Positions 1 to 7,086 of a DNA stretch of 10,605 nt are shown here, in pieces. Source of the stretch: Fragilaria radians (Eukaryota; Bacillariophyta; Fragilariophyceae; Fragilariales; Fragilariaceae); assembly GCA_900642245.1 (NCBI GenBank), contig CAAAJI010001301.1, positions 1 through 10,605 of the forward strand. The letters are read 5' to 3'. Position 1 is the first letter of the stretch. Each line of letters begins with the position of its first letter. The notes under the pieces were generated by a model, which had not been told where the DNA came from, ran no database searches, and saw nothing but the letters and a program-made list of their open reading frames with translations. Position numbers and translations under genes: made by a program.

Positions 1-133
1 CTAGTTTTTTGTATATTGAAAACCATTGTCTAAAGAACCTTTATTGGCCTCAAGATAATATATGATATCCCTAATAGATAACCTTAAACAAACAAATAAC
101 TAAAAACTCGTAATGTAAGGGATATTTCCAATA
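1..133 (-). mobile_element. Partial 3' LTR of a copia-type element (minus strand)
   Basis: Read on the minus strand, a purine-rich run GGGAAGGG (polypurine-tract-like, about 137-144) is followed at 133 by TATTGGAAATATCCCTTAC. The same start, TATTGGAAATATCCCTCAC, appears on the plus strand at 1091 ahead of a copia gag, so this is read as an LTR 5' edge. Copia LTRs in other eukaryotes often begin TGTTGGAAATAT, so the terminal dinucleotide may have mutated. The LTR runs off the left edge of the window and its other end is not visible. Position right after a pol C-terminal remnant supports a 3' LTR. Confidence 0.55.
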
Positions 134-139
134 CCCTTC

Positions 140-600
140 CCATGCCGAAACGGTTAGTCACCGTACTCTTCACCACTATCTTCCAAGTAATTCTTTACGT
201 GCCTCTGGTAGATTTCTTGGCTGACATTTTCGTGAAAATATCAGGATTGTTCTCTTCAGATCTTACAGTTTCAATTTTAATAATTTTTTTGTCCAAATTC
301 TCTGTCAACATTGCACACATAGGGTCAAGAATGCTTTGTGAGATACAAAAGCATTGCAACATTTCTGCTCTGTAACTTAGAATCAATGATATTGGCATCA
401 TCATGTGGGCGTACAATTTTGAACCTTGGAGTCCCAGGAGTTTGATAAACTCTTTTACTCGCAATCTCATCTCCAAACTTGGCTTGTAAATTGTTGGTTA
501 AATGTGGTTGAAGTATCGAGATTTGATTTAACTTCATATCCACACTAATACAACAACTCAAATAATCTGTGAGATTATTTTCAATTTTCAAATTGAAAAC
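140..600 (-). pseudogene. Copia pol 3' remnant: end of RT plus tail of RNase H
   Basis: On the minus strand, about 591 to 325 encodes a typical copia reverse-transcriptase C-terminal stretch, with KLNQISILQPHL, QTPGTPRFKIVRP and LLYLTKHS motifs. The frame hits a stop just after TKHS. Downstream, in other frames, fragments such as VRSEENNPDIFTK and NVSQEIYQRHV match the very end of copia RNase H, where a SEEN..DIFTK motif precedes the polyprotein stop. Most of RNase H between these parts is missing, so an internal deletion has joined the RT end to the RNase H tail. It lies directly before the polypurine-like run and LTR at 133, in the correct order. The element is clearly non-functional. The family call is strong by motif; the boundaries are approximate. 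Confidence 0.7.
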
Positions 601-1078
601 GTTCTCCTTTATTGCAACAATTAACAATAATTCATATTGTCGCGAGGCAGAGAGATGGGCACACTTGAGTATCATTTCCTTGTAATGGTGTTTATTGTAT
701 TTATTTGCAGTAATGTTTCGTTCCAATCGTTTGATTGCTTTGTGCACAAGTTTAGGGGCTTCTGATTCACCATTTGTCTATTGCTGTCAGTTCATATATA
801 TTATCGGAGCCCTGTGGATGGTGATTTCATGCCAACTAACTGCGTTGCGTTTGATCTCAAATATGAGGCCTAACTGCTGAATAAACCTTACACCAGAAAT
901 AATGTCAAGAAGAGCCTTAGTTCCGTTTGAGAAAACATTGGAAGTTTTGGCAAATTTATTTTCTATCTCCCGTTGTGATTCCTTAAAGCCACATTCCTCT
1001 TGCCACTTGGACTCTGGGGTTAAATTTCCAAGACTTCCTTGTTAAGAATCAAACTGTGCATCAAAGTTAACATGGAAC
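590..1078 (-). pseudogene. Ty3/gypsy pol remnant: protease end and linker to RT
   Basis: The minus strand reads from about 1078 with few stops. The piece containing ALLDIISGVRFIQQLGLIFE resembles the C-terminal end of the gypsy aspartic protease, where (Y)D-x-I-L-G-x-DF-x-x-x-L-G is typical. It is followed by a KRNAVSWHEITIHRAP segment. Further on, KLVHKAIKRLERNITANKY, HHYKEMILKCAHL and a LLLIVAIKENVFN stretch resemble the linker (HLs..q...LL..l..kyedlFdG) that precedes RT in Ty3/gypsy pol. At about 591-600 the frame passes directly into copia RT sequence. Two stops occur near 800-812. This is a decayed fragment with no catalytic Asp triad visible. The call rests on motif resemblance. Confidence 0.5.
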
Positions 1079-1090
1079 TGTGGGAGTACA

Positions 1091-1400
1091 TATTGGAAAT
1101 ATCCCTCACGTTCATCATGACTTAGCTTTATTAGTTTAGGGTTTATCGGTTACAGATGTAAGAAATCACAAGATTGTGTGCGTCATTGTTTAGCTTGATC
1201 TTTAAATTAGTAGTCACAACTTTTAGGGCATCCATCTTGTGAACTTTTAACGTTGGAACTTGTTGTCTTAAGTTCTATCTGACTTCTTTACTTTCATCTT
1301 TGTTGTTGAAGAGACTACTTCCCAACATGTTTAAACTTGGGTACCTGTTTTAGTTCTCTTTTTCTATTAAATTTCCTGAGGAATCTCCTGACTATTCACC
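1091..1400 (+). mobile_element. 5' LTR / leader of a copia element (plus strand)
   Basis: TATTGGAAATATCCCTCACGTT at 1091 repeats, in the opposite orientation, the LTR edge seen at 133 on the minus strand (differences only at the TTACATT / CTCACGTT end). The gag reading frame begins about 340 bases downstream. The LTR right boundary and a primer-binding site were not identified, so the extent is a guess covering LTR plus leader. Apart from the first 20 or so bases the two LTR copies look unlike each other, so they may belong to different subfamilies. Confidence 0.45.
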
Positions 1401-1430
1401 CTTTGTTTGGCACTCATCGTTAAAGTTGAT

Positions 1431-1941
1431 ATGACTGATTTAAACACAATTAGAGTGATTCCTTTCTGTGGAAAGGCTGATGGATGGCCTATTTGGAGCG
1501 AGAAATTCTTGCTCAGGCCAAGAGATGCCGATTCAAGGATTTTGTTGTTAGGAAAGTTATCAATACCCAAGGAAGATGAAAGTTTTGATGAATTTTCCTA
1601 AATTGAAAAGAAGATTTCTAAAATCATCAAACTCAATGAAGTTTCTTACAATGAGCTCATTTTGTTCACTGATGATATGAAAAGCAGCAATAAGATTGCT
1701 TTTAATTTGGTTAAAGGCTGTAAATCAAGCGATTATGCAGAGGGTAATGCTGCTATTGCTTGGGAAAGACTTAAGAAAAAGTATGAGCCAAGTCTATGAT
1801 TAAGTGGAAGAGCAGTTTAGGAGTTCAGCTCTGAAGAAAGAGAAAAGCCCAGAAGTATGTAAATCATTCCAATGTAAGAAGAAATCAAACAACAATGGCG
1901 GAAACATTGGAAACACGACTGGACAAAACTATTGCTCATAG
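1431..1941 (+). pseudogene. Copia gag remnant with partial zinc-knuckle region
   Basis: From ATG 1431 the frame encodes MTDLNTIRVIPFCGKADGW, then PIWSEKF, LLGKLSIP, KIIKLNEVSYNELIL, NLVKGCKSSDY and AAIAWERLKKKYEP. These are the standard blocks of the copia gag (UBN2-like) domain. A stop at 1599-1601 interrupts it, reading continues in the same frame to a stop at 1797, then shifts to frame 1 with EEQFRSSALKK. The segment from FQCKKKSNNNGG to QNYCS looks like a decayed CCHC zinc-knuckle neighbourhood. The central and C-terminal gag helices that should lie between are deleted. The N-terminal TTG-initiated extension to 1407 is not needed; ATG 1431 is the usual gag start for this family. Non-functional. 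Confidence 0.75.
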
Positions 1942-2278
1942 AGTCAAAAGGCGGAAGTCAAGTTCTTGGAGAAAGGATGGATGTAAGGTCTATGAGAGGT
2001 TTAAGTCTTGGAGGAGCAAAGTTTCGGGTTTTAATTGTTGATGAAAGTACCGATAATTGCTAGAATATATATTTTTGAAAGAAAAGAGTGAGTTGAAGTC
2101 AAAAATTATGGTATTACTTACTGATTTAAAGATTTCTTGAGTACTTGCTAAGTTCATTCGATGTGACGATTCTGAAGAAAACAAGGCGTTTCAACATGAA
2201 TGTAAGTCGAAGGGATTGAATATTAAGTTTGAGTTCTCAGGCTTAAGAACACCTCCGCGTAATGGTAATATGCAATAA
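1941..2278 (+). pseudogene. Copia integrase core remnant
   Basis: In frame 0 from 1941 the piece contains MDVRSMRGLSLGGAKFRVLI, followed by VDESTDNC. This matches the first strand of the copia integrase catalytic core, including the first acidic residue. After a stop and a shift to frame 2 near 2075 it continues with KEKSELKSKIMVLL, then FIRCDDSEENKAF, the block around the second catalytic Asp (usually R.D..GEN), then FEFSGLRTPPRNG. The frame stops at 2276-2278, right where the third catalytic residue (the Glu after the NG block) would follow, so the DDE triad is incomplete. It is joined to the gag remnant with protease and the integrase zinc finger deleted. Confidence 0.72.
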
Positions 2279-2342
2279 ATACTGAATGGAATGACATCAA
2301 TGATTAAAATCAACAAGATAATGAGAATACTGAGGATGATAA

Positions 2343-2564
2343 CATCCCAGCGCTGAAAATGACAATAATATTAATGAAGTCATTGAAGAAATTGTAAACA
2401 ACTTCAATGAAAATCAAGGAGATATGGAGAAGCATACCTTAAATGATAAAATGATTGAAAAGATTCCAGGTAATTCTCAAGAAGATCAAACTACTGGAGT
2501 GGATGTTACAATGGCAGATGAAGCTGTACCAGAAATAGATGAAGTAGTAGTAGACCCACAATAA
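2343..2564 (+). pseudogene. Acidic linker of copia pol (between integrase and RT)
   Basis: Frame 0 is open from 2343 to the TAA at 2562-2564 and encodes an Asn/Glu/Asp-rich segment with DNNINEVIEEIVNNFN and an ending EIDEVVVDPQ. A low-complexity acidic stretch of this kind lies between integrase and RT in copia polyproteins, and VDPQ or similar often opens the RT block. Position directly after the integrase remnant supports this reading. No RT follows here; the element is truncated at about 2565. The assignment rests mostly on context and composition. Confidence 0.45.
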
Positions 2565-3242
2565 GCGCTAAAACCCCTAATACCAAACTGCATAACTTTA
2601 CTCATAAAATTTTTTACCTCAACTTTTCATAGTATCCATCCGGATTTGATCCATTCACTGCCATTCGATTCGGTAAAAAGAAGTAAATGGGGGTATCAAC
2701 AGATATGTTGCTTCTGGGCATGATTGCATGATAACAGCTCCTTTACCGGGAGATCTAGGCTAACTTTCTTGGAGGATAATCTGCCTTTTTTTGCAAGATA
2801 GTACCTCAATTTGCACATATTGTCATTAGATCCGTGAACATTACCCCAAGTAACCCACAGCTGTGGAATGGATGTAAAAACTAATGGGGCTACCTCCAGA
2901 TCCATTCACAGTATTTTCACTGATTTTTACGTTGCGAAATCCTTTTTTACCTAACCTCAAAGTTATCAATTTTCTACACAATACGAATGATCTATATCCT
3001 TTCGCATTATACCTCTATAGGTGGGGCGATGCAGTCTTTCGATATTTAACACTTGGAATCTTTGCGAGTCCCGACGAAGTATCTGAGCAAAGGCGATGTT
3101 CATCTATCTATAGTGCTGCATTCTTTCATAACAGCATATATATAATTGTCTACACAATCATGTTTCTGAATTCATTATACATTTAAGGTGCCGAAAAAAT
3201 GTATGTGTAGTAATCAACATTATATTTGATAGAATAGAAAAA
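2565..3242. other. No convincing gene; short unassigned frames
   Basis: This stretch lies between the truncated copia element and the 3' end of the bHLH-PAS gene. It has a 69-codon minus frame (2696-2905) with a GNVHGS motif vaguely like the GDxHG box of calcineurin-like phosphoesterases, but with Asp replaced by Asn and no second motif. A 45-residue minus frame beginning MNIAFAQILRRDSQRF (about 3102 to 2965) and a 100-codon plus frame (2884-3186) also exist. None has recognisable homology. Part of the right side is probably 3' UTR of the bHLH-PAS gene. Confidence 0.3.
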
Positions 3243-4393
3243 TTATGCTGACCCATAACATTGGTGAACAGTGAGGCAAAGGCAAATATTCCTTCCATCA
3301 TCCCCCTTAACTAAGACTAATTCCATGTCAGCGTTATTTACTTTCGCACCTCCTCGGAGAATTATAGACTGTTGTTTGAATGCGTAAGAATTTTCGAATG
3401 GCATTCCCTGACTTAACATCTTGTTTAGCTTATCGTAGGCGGAATCAAGCTCCTCTTTCTTTATCAAATCGAATATAGTCATGCTGCAGATCTGTTGTAA
3501 AGTAGACTTTGCTATATCACAGAATGTTTCATTGCATTCAATCAGTTCTCCACCCAATGACGATATAACCTTTAGTAGTGAAAGACAAAAATGTAAGTTT
3601 TTTATTTTGGACATAATTTTCTAGGTACGTCCCTTACAAATTTGCTCACTCACTATTCCTGCCGAACAAGCCTGGATAATCAATCGAAATTTTAAGTCGT
3701 CTGATCTTGTCATATCGAGAACAATTGCCGGGCCTCGAAGAATATCCTTTGGAGGTATGCCATCATCGGTTTGGAATGAAAGATATGATAGATATCCGCT
3801 AGGAGATAACTGTGCATTTTGTGTGCCTGATAGTCTGTTTCCTGTTGTGGCTCTAGTATCGAGCAGTTGTTTGAACATTTGTTGACGATCAATCTGGGCT
3901 TCATACTGACTGTTTTGTAGGAACTTGATGTATTTAGCTGCTTTTTCAAGAATCGATGACTTACTTTCGCTTGCAGATGTATTGATGCCTCCAGATCGAA
4001 GTAGGCATTTCAGTTCGTGAATCTGATGAGCTATGTGACAGGATCTTTCTTTCTCTCGGGCATTTCGTTCTTTTCGCTTTAATTCGGTACCTGAATTTTG
4101 CATTTCAAATTGTGAGTTTATCCAAAAAGGATGGGTCTTATTCGCATTAGAGGTCATGCCTAAAGTTCATCAAATTGAGTGCGTAAGGATTTAGCGAAGG
4201 ATATAGAGTAATCAAATTCTCAGATGTACTTGAATCAGAAGGAGGTGCATGACTCACAACTTTCTTCATCAATTACAGGCGAAAATATACTTAGTGAATC
4301 ATGGCGATCAGGAGATACAACATCTTCACAAGGCTGATTGTCACGAACTTCGCTTCTGTTTTCATTCGATGAGTTTGAATTCATTGTATCCAT
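3243..4393 (-). CDS. bHLH-PAS transcription factor, three exons, 322 aa (heterokont bHLH-PAS family)
   Basis: Exons on the minus strand are 4393-4258, 4159-3654 and 3569-3243, totalling 969 nt (322 residues plus TAA). Residues 1-45 are a Ser/Asn/Asp-rich leader. A bHLH domain lies at about 72-127: the basic part carries ERNAREKER, with Glu81 and Arg84 at the positions that contact E-box DNA, then HQIHELKCLL (helix 1), a loop, and KSSILEKAAKYIKFLQ (helix 2). After a linker, residues about 203-318 form one PAS domain: QACSAGI joined to VISSLGGELIECNETF, then SMTIFDLIKKEELDSAY, then MELVLVKGDDGRNICLCLTV. N-terminal bHLH plus C-terminal single PAS is the diatom/heterokont arrangement, as in RITMO1. 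It probably acts in the nucleus as a dimeric regulator; ligand, partner and targets cannot be read from the sequence. The start is the first ATG after an in-frame stop near 4442. All splice phases agree and no internal stop remains. Confidence 0.88.
3570..3653 (-). other. Intron 2 of the bHLH-PAS gene (84 bp, phase 0)
   Basis: The donor is GTGAGT (starting at 3653), the acceptor is preceded by a pyrimidine-rich TTTTTGTCTTTCACTACTAAAG ending at 3570. Splicing joins QACSAGI to VISSLGGELIECN, restoring a continuous PAS N-terminal block; unspliced, the upstream frame ends after ten codons. The same donor hexamer is used by both introns. Confidence 0.85.
4160..4257 (-). other. Intron 1 of the bHLH-PAS gene (98 bp, phase 1)
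   Basis: The donor is GTGAGT (minus strand, starting at 4257) and the acceptor CTTTAG (ending at 4160). Without splicing the first exon frame reaches a TGA, and the second-exon frame has a TGA four codons before its first ATG. Splicing gives a TGC codon split T|GC and joins both frames cleanly. Confidence 0.8.
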
Positions 4394-4394
4394 G

Positions 4395-4410
4395 GAAGCA
4401 ATATTGCTTC
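4395..4410. repeat. 16-bp perfect palindrome next to the bHLH-PAS start codon
   Basis: GAAGCAATATTGCTTC reads identically on both strands and ends one base before the start codon at 4393. It would lie in the 5' UTR. In RNA it could form a small hairpin near the start; in DNA it could be a dimeric protein site. It is not a canonical E-box. Confidence 0.6.
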
Positions 4411-4466
4411 TTGAGAATCGAATTGTGATGTCAAAGTGATAGTTTTAAGTTTTCTACTTAATCCAA

Positions 4467-4540
4467 GTGGACCAGTCAGAATGACAAACTTCAAAAAGGA
4501 ATGACGACTGTCTTTATAGCTTAACATTTGATTGGTCCAC
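4467..4540 (-). promoter_or_regulatory. Putative core promoter of the bHLH-PAS gene: CCAAT box, TATA box, flanking inverted repeat
   Basis: On the minus strand CCAAT (4535-4531) is followed by TATAAAG (4518-4512), about 119 bases before the ATG at 4393. A start site about 25-35 bases past the TATA would fall near 4480. Inverted 8-mers flank it: on the plus strand GTGGACCA at 4467-4474 and TGGTCCAC at 4533-4540, the second overlapping the CCAAT box. The TATA/CCAAT spacing is suggestive, but both are short motifs in AT-rich DNA. Confidence 0.4.
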
Positions 4541-4613
4541 ACACGATCCTGTTTTGCAAGTTATAACTTGAACCCTATTTTGAAAACTTGTCATTTCAGT
4601 TCTTGGTGCCGTC

Positions 4614-5110
4614 TTAAGTGACATCATAATAAGTATTATTGTTTATCTCAATAGAATCATAATTATTTATTTTCTTGATCCGCTTACTATAGCTGCACTT
4701 TGATGCATGACAATTCTCATTTTGTCTCCGGATACAAATCCGCTCTTTTTCTTTATCTTTGATCAAACGTTGGTGTTGTCTCGCCTTTCGATCAGACCCA
4801 TAATTCACATTTTCAAGTACTCTTGCAAATTCATCGCTGTCTGATTGTTCCACTCTGCATACCATTGAAAACCTTTCTGAAGCTACACTATCTTCAAACG
4901 GACTCTTTTCATCACTGTTACAAAAGTGATACGATGCTCCACTATCATCAGTGCAACAATCATTTAAATAAACTGCATTTACAATAATTTCAGCCCTGCC
5001 ACTTGTGATTCCGTTTCTCCAGCGACTAATATCTTCATTCTAATTATTCTTTGAACACTTAAAACAGATGATCTACAAATTTCTAGGCTTCCTACAATAG
5101 TAAAAAGCAT
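4614..5110 (-). CDS. Candidate small spliced gene, unknown function (about 146 aa)
   Basis: A minus-strand frame is open from 5039 to the TAA at 4614 (141 residues) without an ATG until codon 59 (4865). It can be completed by a short first exon, ATG at 5110 to 5096 (MLFTI), a 56-bp GT-AG intron (5095-5040) and phase-0 joining. The product would have an acidic, Cys-containing middle (LNDCCTDDSGASYHFCNSDE), then a strongly basic stretch (RKARQHQRLIKDKEKERI). No known domain is recognised. It lies about 220 bases upstream of the bHLH-PAS gene in the same orientation, with no in-frame way to splice into it. It may instead be the end of the decayed frame further upstream or chance. The short intron and weak donor (GTAGGA) lower confidence. 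Confidence 0.25.
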
Positions 5111-5770
5111 TGTGACCCAACATTCCACAACTCCTCTACCTTCTTTTAAGCTATTCTAAACTGCGATGCAAGCATAAAACTTAACTGGTAAGTCAATCTC
5201 GTTGCTTGATTCTGACTTGAACATTCTTTTAAGCCTCAAACTGAATTCTTCTTGTCCTTCAATGATACTGAATGGGTTCTCCTCAATACTGATGCGCTTC
5301 TCCATCAAATCATTTGCATTTCATAGCAACGTGTTACATAGTTCAGGACTTGAACCATGAAATAGGAGGCAACCATATGCGAATGTACAACTAAGTTTGA
5401 AAATATATCTCTTAATTAGTAATCCAAACACCTCTGGGTTTTCATCCACCTCCAATGTACTCTGCCAAAAGGATATTTCGGGAATTGCGAAAGATGGAGC
5501 AGACTCAGGATGACACAATTCCTTAAGCTTCACCAAAGCCATTGCAGAATTATCATCCATAACCATCCCACTGTTGTCCATAATGTCAACTCTTGCTGTC
5601 CAACTTGTTCAATCTGCCGCTCTTGACAAATGTTTGCCCTAAACTGGCTTCCTATTGATCACTTCTTCAGACATTGGGATCATCATTTTCACAACAAAAA
5701 TGCGCATGAGGCCTCCATGAAAACAACCGTCTTCCTCCAAATCGGGCACTCATCCTTCTTCCTATAAAAC
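5043..5770 (-). pseudogene. Decayed coding-like reading frame, unidentified
   Basis: One minus-strand frame (codon register of ATG 5581) runs about 240 codons from near 5760 to about 5043 with only about five stops, far fewer than expected in such AT-rich DNA. It includes DLEEDGCFHGGLMRIF, MIPMSEEVINRKPV, ALVKLKELCHPESAPSF, ISFWQSTLEVDENPEVFGLL and EEFSLRLKRMFKSESSNEID. The helical, Leu-rich character with an ISFW-type motif is loosely like HEAT-repeat nuclear transport receptors, but order and motifs do not fit well enough to assign. A pyrimidine-rich TTTTATAG acceptor-like site sits just upstream at about 5762. It is most likely a degraded gene or an unrecognised transposon ORF; some stops could lie in unrecognised introns. 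Confidence 0.35.
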
Positions 5771-5939
5771 GGGAGAACACAAATCAAGCTAATACCATTC
5801 ATTCTCAAAAACTAAAATGTAATGAAAAACAAACCTCAACGTGAAAGAAGAGTTGTACTTTATCACTCACAATTAGCTCAAAAAGAGGAAGTATTGGGAA
5901 CTTTGTTGAAAGGTAGGAAAAGCCGTAGAAATTTGATAC

Positions 5940-6110
5940 ATGTGTGATACTAGCTTTCTCCATATACGCATCTAGACAATTTACGACTAGACTTACTAAA
6001 TCAGGTCCTGAATATTTTGTAAGGTAGAGCAGCCTAACAGCACCAGATCTGTATCTTCGTTGATCCATCTTATTCATCTTATCCTCACAATTTGGTTGCC
6101 TAATGCTGTA
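5940..6110 (-). pseudogene. Copia RT C-terminal scrap
   Basis: The minus-strand frame from 6077 encodes MDQRRYRSGAVRLLYLTKYS, then GPDL and an M-E-K-A-S block. This matches the copia RT/connection signature (YRSGvgmLLYLTKySRPDi ... M.KA). Just upstream, in a shifted frame, LGNQIVRIR resembles the preceding TPGTP..IVRP block. Similarity fades after KAS at about 5950, and the open frame to 5805 (SNFYGFSYLSTKFPILPLFE) is not clearly copia. The copy differs from the one at 325-591, so it is an independent, older insertion or a separate family. It sits between two decayed minus-strand frames and may have interrupted one gene. Confidence 0.55.
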
Positions 6111-6237
6111 AATCTTTCATTTTCCTACCTTGTCTCAAATTCTCAGTCAAGTGTAGCTGCAAAATCAATGCAATACATTTGTGGTTTGAGTTTAGTCATA
6201 TGTGACAGTAATGCTTGTTAGAGATTAATTAATTTAG

Positions 6238-6779
6238 GTAACAAAGCAACTTTCAAAACAGATTTTAGAAGTGGCAGAAAAGGATTAGCCGAACATCCAA
6301 AAACTCTTCGACAATATGTTTTGCATAAAAATGACTTGCAGTTTTGGTAAGCAAGCAATTGACTCATTGATTAAGGCACTTCCAAGTGAAATGCAGTTTC
6401 AAAATGAATAATCTTTCACTACTTTTATCCCAGCAAGAATGTATCTAATCACATTGGCCACAGGATCCCGCTTTCTTGATCATGTCATAATATTCCTCAG
6501 TGCTGTTGGACAACATTGAATTCTCTGGTACCTATAAAATTTCAGCCGTAAAAAGTCAAATAAACACTTTCTGAAATCAATTTCACTCCTGAATCCATAT
6601 GTTGGTCTTTTTTTATGCATCTGGATTGATTACACTTGCCAAACTTTTCTTGTCAAAACTTTCTTACTAGTAGGCCTCTCCTGATCGCAGAAGGATTTCA
6701 TCAATTTTCTTCATTTTTCATCATCAAGGGAGTCAACAACATAACTCTTACTTATTATCCTCTCCAAGCAATCGTTGAG
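6238..6779 (-). pseudogene. Second decayed coding-like frame, unidentified
   Basis: A minus-strand frame from about 6779 to 6238 has only about six stops in 180 codons. Readable parts include LNDCLERIISKSYVVDSLDD, KKRPTYGFRSEIDFRKCLF, KRDPVANVIRYILAGIKVVK and SALINESIACLPKLQVIF. The mix of amphipathic helices resembles a globular helical protein, but no family is recognised. Its partner decayed frame lies beyond the copia scrap at 5940-6110, and the two may be halves of one dead gene. Composition alone could produce part of the effect. Confidence 0.25.
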
Positions 6780-6860
6780 AAAAATCAGGAAAGCATTTTG
6801 ATATTTAAAATAAACGCATTAGTACGGAGTTCTGTATATATTCAGGGTCTTTATTGAGTT

Positions 6861-7086
6861 AAAATTATACAATTGATTGTAAATCGAAGGGAAAGATAAA
6901 AATTGCAACTAAGAAATTTTCCTTTTTGCAAAGAAAATTGATAATTTATGGGTGGTAACGTTCAGAAGTGAGTCTGATTGAATACAAGGATTAGCTTTTA
7001 AAAGCGACAAGTTGCAACTGATGTCTATATTGCAATTGATGACCAGTTGTTACAGCGACACCCAACACTTATAAGCCATGAAATGG
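6861..7086. other. No gene seen
   Basis: This AT-rich stretch between the decayed frame and the LRR stop codon has frequent stops in all frames and no RNA gene or clear repeat that could be seen by eye. Confidence 0.5.

Noticed and set aside
142..375. 77-codon plus-strand frame starting MPKRLVTVLF
   Set aside because: It is antisense to the copia RNase H tail and LTR edge; the minus strand explains the sequence.
695..880. Plus-strand frame with hydrophobic residues, possible membrane peptide
   Set aside because: It is the shadow of the gypsy linker on the minus strand.
2884..3186. 100-codon plus-strand frame with a hydrophobic C-terminus
   Set aside because: No recognisable motif, AT-driven composition and overlap with other frames; likely chance.
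3710..3949. 79-codon minus frame inside the bHLH-PAS gene
   Set aside because: It is an alternative frame of exon 2, which carries the bHLH domain.
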